Assembly: GCA_905250125.1 (NCBI GenBank)
Contig: CAJNOL010000216.1
Span: 62,001-126,000, forward strand
Length of the DNA: 64,000 nucleotides
Direction: 5' to 3'
DNA from: Rotaria sordida
Lineage: Eukaryota > Rotifera > Eurotatoria > Philodinida > Philodinidae
The notes under the pieces were generated by a model. That model saw only the letters and a program-made list of their open reading frames with translations, was not told the origin of the DNA and did no database searches. Within the stretch, counting starts at the first letter, position 1. Every line of letters starts with the position of its first letter. Made by a program: the position numbers and the translations under genes. Positions 58,496 through 64,000 of the stretch are shown here, piece by piece.

Positions 58496-61271
58496 ATGAA
58501 AACACTACGTGATACAAATAATAATTATAGTAATACAACAGGTAATACAACTCAACAAAATTTTTCTTCATCTATTTTATCAACAAATATTCGACAAAAT
58601 TTAATTCCATCAAATACATCATTACATTCTAATTCGACAATAATAGATTCAGATGTTAACACTTATCCTTCATTATTATTAACACAAAATCATCTTCAAC
58701 AACAAACAATCTATCGTACTAATCATGGTATGAATAATTGATAACGATCTAAATCACAGTCAATATATATAAATATAGCTAATTAACCTATTAGATCTAT
58801 AGATCGATTTATAATTATTTTTTTTCATAGATAAATAAAATATATTCTTTAGATCAACTATCATCCCATTATAATACTCAACCAATAACATCGAATTCAA
58901 AATTTACAACACAAAATAATAATAGTATCAATTCAAATTCTCTTCAAACACCATCAAATCCATTTGCTTCTATGTTCAATGGCGATATAAATCAATTATC
59001 ATCTATGGTTCAAGCATATTTAAGTAAATTTAGTAATAATCAAATACTTCAATCAGATGCAATCAATCCATTATTCTATTTACAATTAATGAATACTAAT
59101 ACAATGTTTATGCAACAATTATTAAATAATCAAAATAATATATTTTCATTACATTATGATTCAATTAAACATAATCAATGTTCAACTTCTCTATATAATC
59201 AACAAATACCAATATCAAATATTGATTTATCAAAAGATATAATAAATTCAGGAAGAAATTCTCAAATATTACAAGTTGATTCAAATATATTTGTACCTAA
59301 AACACGTCCTATGACAAAGGATGAGATAGCTGAACATGCACGATTAGTTTATCAAAGAGCTTTACAACGAAATCAATTACAACAACATAATGATCTTATG
59401 AAACATTTTTATGATACATTAAATATGAAACAATATGATTCTTCAACGAATAATATCAATAAATCAATCAATAATAATGACGTACCAAGTGTACCTAATG
59501 TTGGTAATATCGGTAAGATATAACTGGAATAAAAGTGCAGGGAGGTAAGTGAAATATCTGAGCACCAAATTTTACTATAAGATGCTGTGGTGCTCATACA
59601 TATTTGAAATTAGACTGGAAATTAATATGATAGCTATGAGTGAGAATTATACTATTTTAATTTGATTTTTTCAATTAAGATAAGATTATTTTTCGACTAT
59701 TAACGATTTTTTTTTCTTTCTATAAAATTTGAGTAAAAGCTTTCGACATCGAGGAATTCGAAATTCTTGAGTTCAATTTTTTCGATTCGAGGAAGTCTAT
59801 TTCAAAAAAATAGCTGAATATTATAAAACGTGAGTAAATCATAAGAAATAGATTTCCACTAATAAAAAAAATCTAACTGAATAATATCGAAAAAACTAAT
59901 TAGAAATTTGGATCCCCCGACCTCAAAAACCTTCAGTTAAGTATTATTAATAAATCATTATTTTCGAAAAATAGTCTTGTCTTGATTGAAAAAATCGAAT
60001 TAAAATACTATGACTCTCATTCATAGCAATCACCTTAATTTTCAATGTAATTCCAAATATGTATCAAGATCACAGTACCTTCAGTTGGAGTTCGACGGCT
60101 TCAAAAAATACTCGAAACTGGAATCGCGGTTCTAGTTTGATTCTCAAAATATCATGTGGAATCAAAACTATTAAATAATCAGATAGATACGAAAATTTTA
60201 AATCCACTTTGAGAAATTTCGACTATTAAATTGTTGAGATTAAAGACGCTACATATTTCAGTACTTAAACAAAACAATATTATAAATACATACAGAAATT
60301 TTTTATTTCAAGAATAAAAAAAATGAACAGATTTAACGTTACATAAAATCATTCTTTTCTTATTTTTAGCAACGAATGGTACATTTGATGTCTTTGATAC
60401 AATGATTGCATCACCATCATCATGTCTTTCAAATAAAGAACCTAGTGTAAATGCAGCTCTATCATCATTATCACTTATTTCAGCTGATGATGTTAAAATG
60501 ATGGATAATATTGGTTCAACACTTGATCCAAGTGCACCAATATTTATTCCACGTCAAAGTCGATCTAAACTTCATGATGATGATAATGAAACAGTAAACA
60601 ATTTAATCGAAAAAAAAAAAAAAGAAATCAATATTATTTTATTAAATATTGTTTTTGTTTTCTTTTTTTAGTCATCTTCATCATCAGATTCTGATTTTAA
60701 TGATTTTCATTATCTTGATCAATTTCTTGAAGAATTTTATAATTCAGATAATGAAAATGATAATCATTTAATTACTCAAAAAACTTCATCACCTGAAACA
60801 ACGAATATTGGTGATGAATTTTCAAATAATAATAATAATAATAATAATAATAAACATAATATCAATAATAATATACTCGGTCAAGGTGATACTATTGAAC
60901 AATTAACTTGTGAAACAACCGATGAAATCCTTGAACAATCTTTATCGACAACAATCGAAAAATCAGAATATCAATATTCAATTTATGAATTACTTAATCG
61001 GTATAAAAATCGAGAAATAAATAAAAAAAATCTATATATATATATATATATAATTAATATTTTTAAAATTAGATATCGTAATCCTCGTTGTCATTTGGTT
61101 CTACCTGAATGGTCACGTTTATCATTAATTCTTCCTAATGTATGTTCTATGCGTGCTCATACATACAAAATTAAACGATATTTTGCTTATCGTCGTCGAT
61201 TACATGAAGATCAAGATTTGAATAAAGATCTTAATATTTCAATAACATCAAATATCTCTGTTCAAGGATAA
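58496..61271 (+). CDS. Unrecognised Q/N-rich protein with a PAM2 motif
   Basis: Five exons: 58496-58727, 58853-59512, 60370-60593, 60672-61000, 61073-61271; 547 residues in continuous phase. Most of it is low-complexity (Asn, Gln, Ser, Thr). Two segments look ordered: PMTKDEIAEHARLVYQRAL (residues about 225-245), a helix, and the basic end NPRCHLVLPEWSRLSLILP plus HTYKIKRYFAYRRRL. At residues 347-358, STLDPSAPIFIP fits the PAM2 consensus (L-N/D-P-x-A-x-x-F-x-P) that binds the MLLE domain of poly(A)-binding protein. Acidic Ser-rich text follows (SSSSSDSDFNDF), then a poly-Asn tract. A role in mRNA translation or decay is inferred only from the motif. I do not recognise the family. The start at 58496 is preceded by an A-rich leader; an in-frame ATG at 58277 is possible. 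Intron 2 holds a foldback repeat. Confidence 0.7.
59578..60082. mobile_element. Foldback/MITE-like inverted repeat in intron 2 of the PAM2-motif gene
   Basis: The arm 59578-59696 and the reversed arm 59963-60082 match over about 120 bases: ATACATATTTG, TAGCTATGAGTGAGA / TTGCTATGAATGAGA, TATTTTAATTTGATTTTTTC / TATTTTAATTCGATTTTTTC, ATTATTTTTCGA / ACTATTTTTCGA. About one base in seven differs, so it is old. No coding capacity and no clear target duplication. Confidence 0.65.
60827..60855 (+). repeat. AAT triplet repeat encoding poly-Asn
   Basis: A run of about nine AAT codons inside exon 4 of the PAM2-motif gene; it encodes a polar homopolymer typical of flexible RNA-granule proteins. Confidence 0.85.
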
Positions 61272-61440
61272 TTAACTTTATATAAATAACTTAATGCATT
61301 TTATTTCACTATAGCGCAAATATATATACACATATATATATGTGTGTTTTGTTTTGTGTTGAACGTGTTCAACAAAAAAAAAAAAAAAAAGAACATAAAC
61401 ATGACATGATATGACTAGTTAAAAACATAAACGATAAAAT

Positions 61441-63950
61441 TCACTGAAGCACACAAACTGAGCTTTTTGGGATCGCTGTTCGACGTTTTGCATTGTGTCC
61501 GAAGCCAACACCTAGAGAATGATGTCGTTCACGTTGTTTACAACCTATTTAAATAACAAACAAATCATGTATAGAAAATTTAATAAAAAGAATAATACAT
61601 ACCACTTTTATAAACATCATGATTAAATTTTCCATATGAAAGATTTCCTCTAAAAATATATCATGATAGATAATAGATTAAATTTATATGAACTTACGTA
61701 TGTAAACCTGGTTTAAGTTTAACACGAAAATGAGCAACAACAGGTTTATGATCTGAATGTTTTACACCTTCAACTGATTTATATTGTGTACATTCAATCA
61801 ATGATGTTGGTTTATCGCGATAGAGAATACGATCCTAAAAATAATATTACTTTATAATACAAATAATTCTTTCGATAAGACTGTATTCAATGTAAGATTT
61901 CAGCTAAATCTTTCATATAAAACTCTATTTGATAAACAAAGAAAACTCGATTCTATCTCTAGTAAAAGAAGTCAACAATAAATCTTATAAGTTCTTTATT
62001 AGAATGACCTGACAGATATACCTAGAATAGTAGCTTATAATCGTTCATGACTACTCCTTCTGATAAAACTCTGTCTGGTGACACGCCATCAAATCCATTA
62101 TTGTACAAGTTTCATCATTGTTTATTTTACACGATTAATCGAAGTTAAAAAATATTAGAAAAGAAGATCAACAATAACATAAAGAAGGAAGAATGTCTCT
62201 GCCTTGCAGCTACCGTCCGATATGTGGTGTCGCCTAGTGACAGATTCAATAGCCCGATATCTTTCATAGAACTATGGCTAACTGTAGTTCTGAACAGAAG
62301 GTCGGCCTGATACAGAGTTTTTGTGCTTCTCATACACACTAACTAGCAGCATACTAGCCACAAGAGCAGACGTATGTCAGAACGTAATGAGCATGCTATC
62401 GCACAAGTAGTCCGCGACAAATAGTCATTAGTGATTTGTCCACGATTACTCCATGCCTGGTGCTATTCAAGTTTGCACAGAGTACTTTATGGATATGTGT
62501 CGAGCAACGTAGGTAATCAGCTATAGTAGTCCTTCCAAAAGAAGAGTATTTCCATTCCAATGAAGGAACTATCTAAAACAGGATTCTCGATTAGAGGGAA
62601 TTTCTCCTTAAAATGTTCGAATTTCAGCGAAAATTCTTAATAATATTTTTTGCCAATTTTTTACAGCTTCGTGATCATTTTGGGTAGAAATCGGATTTTG
62701 AAATACCGTTTGCTTTTCTCAGACGAAAAGTGAAGCAAAGATAAGCAGGCAATGCTGTTACGAGATGAATAGGATTGAGGATGAAACAGCTTGGTGATAG
62801 ATCGTCTGTTGTGGAAGGGAACGAATCACAATGGGTTTTGTTCTTGTCCCCCTCGGTCACCACTTCTAGCATCTCCCATCCCTGAAAAACATCGACAATT
62901 CTGATCCAAAATACTCTTTAGGATTAAACTCTCATTATTGCTGATAATACAAAGGAAAAAAAAGAAGACTACATTCTTTGATTGAATGAAAACTTTTGAA
63001 TTGTCTTTCTCTTCCTTTGATATTAAATGAGAAAAGTGAATTTTTTTTTTCGAGGATTTTTTTGTAACTTATAAAAATTAATTATAAAAATCCCCAGCAA
63101 TAATATTTGTTCTTGAACATGTCACACATTGTTAGTAAAAAAGAAAAAGTACTTGGAACGATATACATTACAGACGAATGTAGCATTTTGTTTTCCAACT
63201 CGTCACGTCTATTATCGAACGAAATAAATTACAAATAATCCTTTATTATTGATTTCTTCTCATATCTGTTTGTTTCTTTTGATGATTTCCAATTTTATTA
63301 TCGCTTATTTTAATATTGAGAATTTGCTTCTATTTTCTTTTTTAAGTTTCTATTCTTACTGTATATGAAGGTGTTCTATGTTTAGCATAGATATCATCAT
63401 CAAATCGTAAATCAAATTTATATGTTGGAGCAAAATCAATATCAGCTTCTTTAAAATTAGCATATAGATCATCTAGATAATAACAAATAAAAAGAATTTT
63501 TAATTGATTTTAAAAAATAAAATTCATTCATTTACTATTTTTCATTTGTGCTATACGAAATTCATCTTTAAGTAAAATTTCACGAAAATTTCGTTCTTTA
63601 CAAAGTTCTAATACTTGATCATGTGGCATATCAATTCGAAAATTCATATCACCTGCCCAAAGAACACAATCACATGATTTTGTTATATCTATATTGAAAA
63701 TATTTTTTTTTTAATATAGATTAAAAACAAATAATTAATAATCGATTATATTTACCTACAGCGGCACGCGAAGTAGAATCAATTGATGCTGTTGATTCCA
63801 GACTTGGTGGAATAGAAGATTCAACTGCCGATGCTGTACGTTTCATACTTTTAAATGTTCTTTGAATAAATTCATGTGGTATTGATAATTTTGTTGTTGT
63901 ATTATGAAAATTTAATCGTCGATTAGTACGACCTTCAGAACCATGACCAG
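61441..63950 (-). CDS. INPP5E: INPP5E-like inositol polyphosphate 5-phosphatase (3' part)
   Basis: Six exons on the minus strand in continuous phase: 63756-63950, 63536-63688, 63360-63472, 61698-61834, 61603-61649, 61441-61544; the 5' part lies beyond the window. Motifs of the catalytic domain are WAGDMNFRID (family W-F-G-D-x-N-x-R), FAPTYKFD, KHRTPSYTDRILYR and KHSDHKPVVAHFRVKL. The string RTPSYTDRILYR and the GKFNHDVYKSG tail resemble INPP5E. The last four residues, CVLQ, form a CAAX box, and INPP5E is the 5-phosphatase with farnesylated C-terminus that acts in cilia. The enzyme removes the 5-phosphate of PI(4,5)P2 and PI(3,4,5)P3. A Ser/Thr-rich insert (residues encoded by 63756-63850) separates two catalytic blocks. 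The intron 61835-63359 is 1.5 kb, unlike the others of about 50-70 bp. Confidence 0.8.
61835..63359 (-). other. Long INPP5E intron with foreign-looking composition
   Basis: 1525 bp. From about 62080 to 62900 the DNA is visibly less AT-rich and less homopolymeric than anything else in the window, with CpG- and GC-containing text. Short open frames (62145-62339 and 62675-62872, both minus) have no recognisable domain. No terminal repeats could be fixed. A transposon or other insert is likely. Confidence 0.5.
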
Positions 63951-64000
63951 CTTAAAATGAAAACAAAAACAAATTCAATAAATTTGAATATTTCTAATCA

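Noticed and set aside
1-64000. CRISPR arrays, bacterial operons, rRNA genes or plasmid features
   Set aside because: No regularly spaced direct repeats, rRNA-like blocks or bacterial ribosome-binding-site patterns are present. The genes are spliced and eukaryotic.

Overview
The window is a 64 kb piece of an AT-rich, compact invertebrate nuclear genome. Genes have many short introns (mostly 45-90 bp, GT-AG) and close neighbours. The gene set is animal: a FoxQ2-type forkhead factor, NAA15, ARL16, EXOSC5, NRDE2, pyruvate carboxylase, MCRS1, GNB1L, TMEM138, GBA2, INPP5E and a neuronal-calcium-sensor protein. Mixed in are genes of bacterial or archaeal flavour (an amidohydrolase, two NADAR proteins), a laccase-like pseudogene and many small DNA transposons. 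This mix, with 3' splice sites lying just before many start codons, best fits a rotifer, probably a bdelloid. That is inference; no marker gene is present to prove it.

Layout. 1-16 kb is sparse and accessory-like: the end of a SOCS-box-like gene, a single-exon FoxQ2-like gene, a long empty stretch with one hAT-type MITE, an amidohydrolase, an SLC43-like transporter on the minus strand, and a multicopper oxidase broken by an in-frame TGA and cut off at a repeat boundary. 16.5-48.3 kb is a run of nine plus-strand genes: NAA15, ARL16, EXOSC5, NRDE2, PC, MCRS1, GNB1L and two tandem NADAR genes. Several are so close (ARL16-EXOSC5 104 bp, NRDE2-PC 99 bp), with AATAAA signals followed at once by 3' splice sites, that operon-like transcription with spliced-leader addition is likely. 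48.4-64 kb holds a minus-strand EF-hand gene, TMEM138, GBA2, an unrecognised Q/N-rich protein with a PAM2 motif, and the 3' part of a minus-strand INPP5E-like gene ending in a CAAX box.

How the genes relate. Most are housekeeping: co-translational N-acetylation (NAA15), RNA exosome (EXOSC5), nuclear RNA surveillance (NRDE2), anaplerosis (PC), chromatin and TTT/ASTRA-type functions (MCRS1, GNB1L), sphingolipid breakdown (GBA2). Three are ciliary (ARL16, TMEM138, INPP5E). The two NADAR genes belong to a family of ADP-ribosyl-nucleobase glycosidases and are clearly a local duplication.

Mobile DNA is the main surprise. I could define element ends, and often target-site duplications, for hAT-like elements (5681-5857, 26042-27464, 45500-46232), TA-flanked palindromic or mariner-like elements (26360-27169, 33313-33556, 40652-41349), a possible TTAA-flanked element (42580-43135), and a foldback family with copies at 38717-39244 and 44641-45232. 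Most sit in introns or just outside genes and explain several of the unusually long introns. All exon models were built by eye and checked for continuous reading phase; none rests on transcript data.
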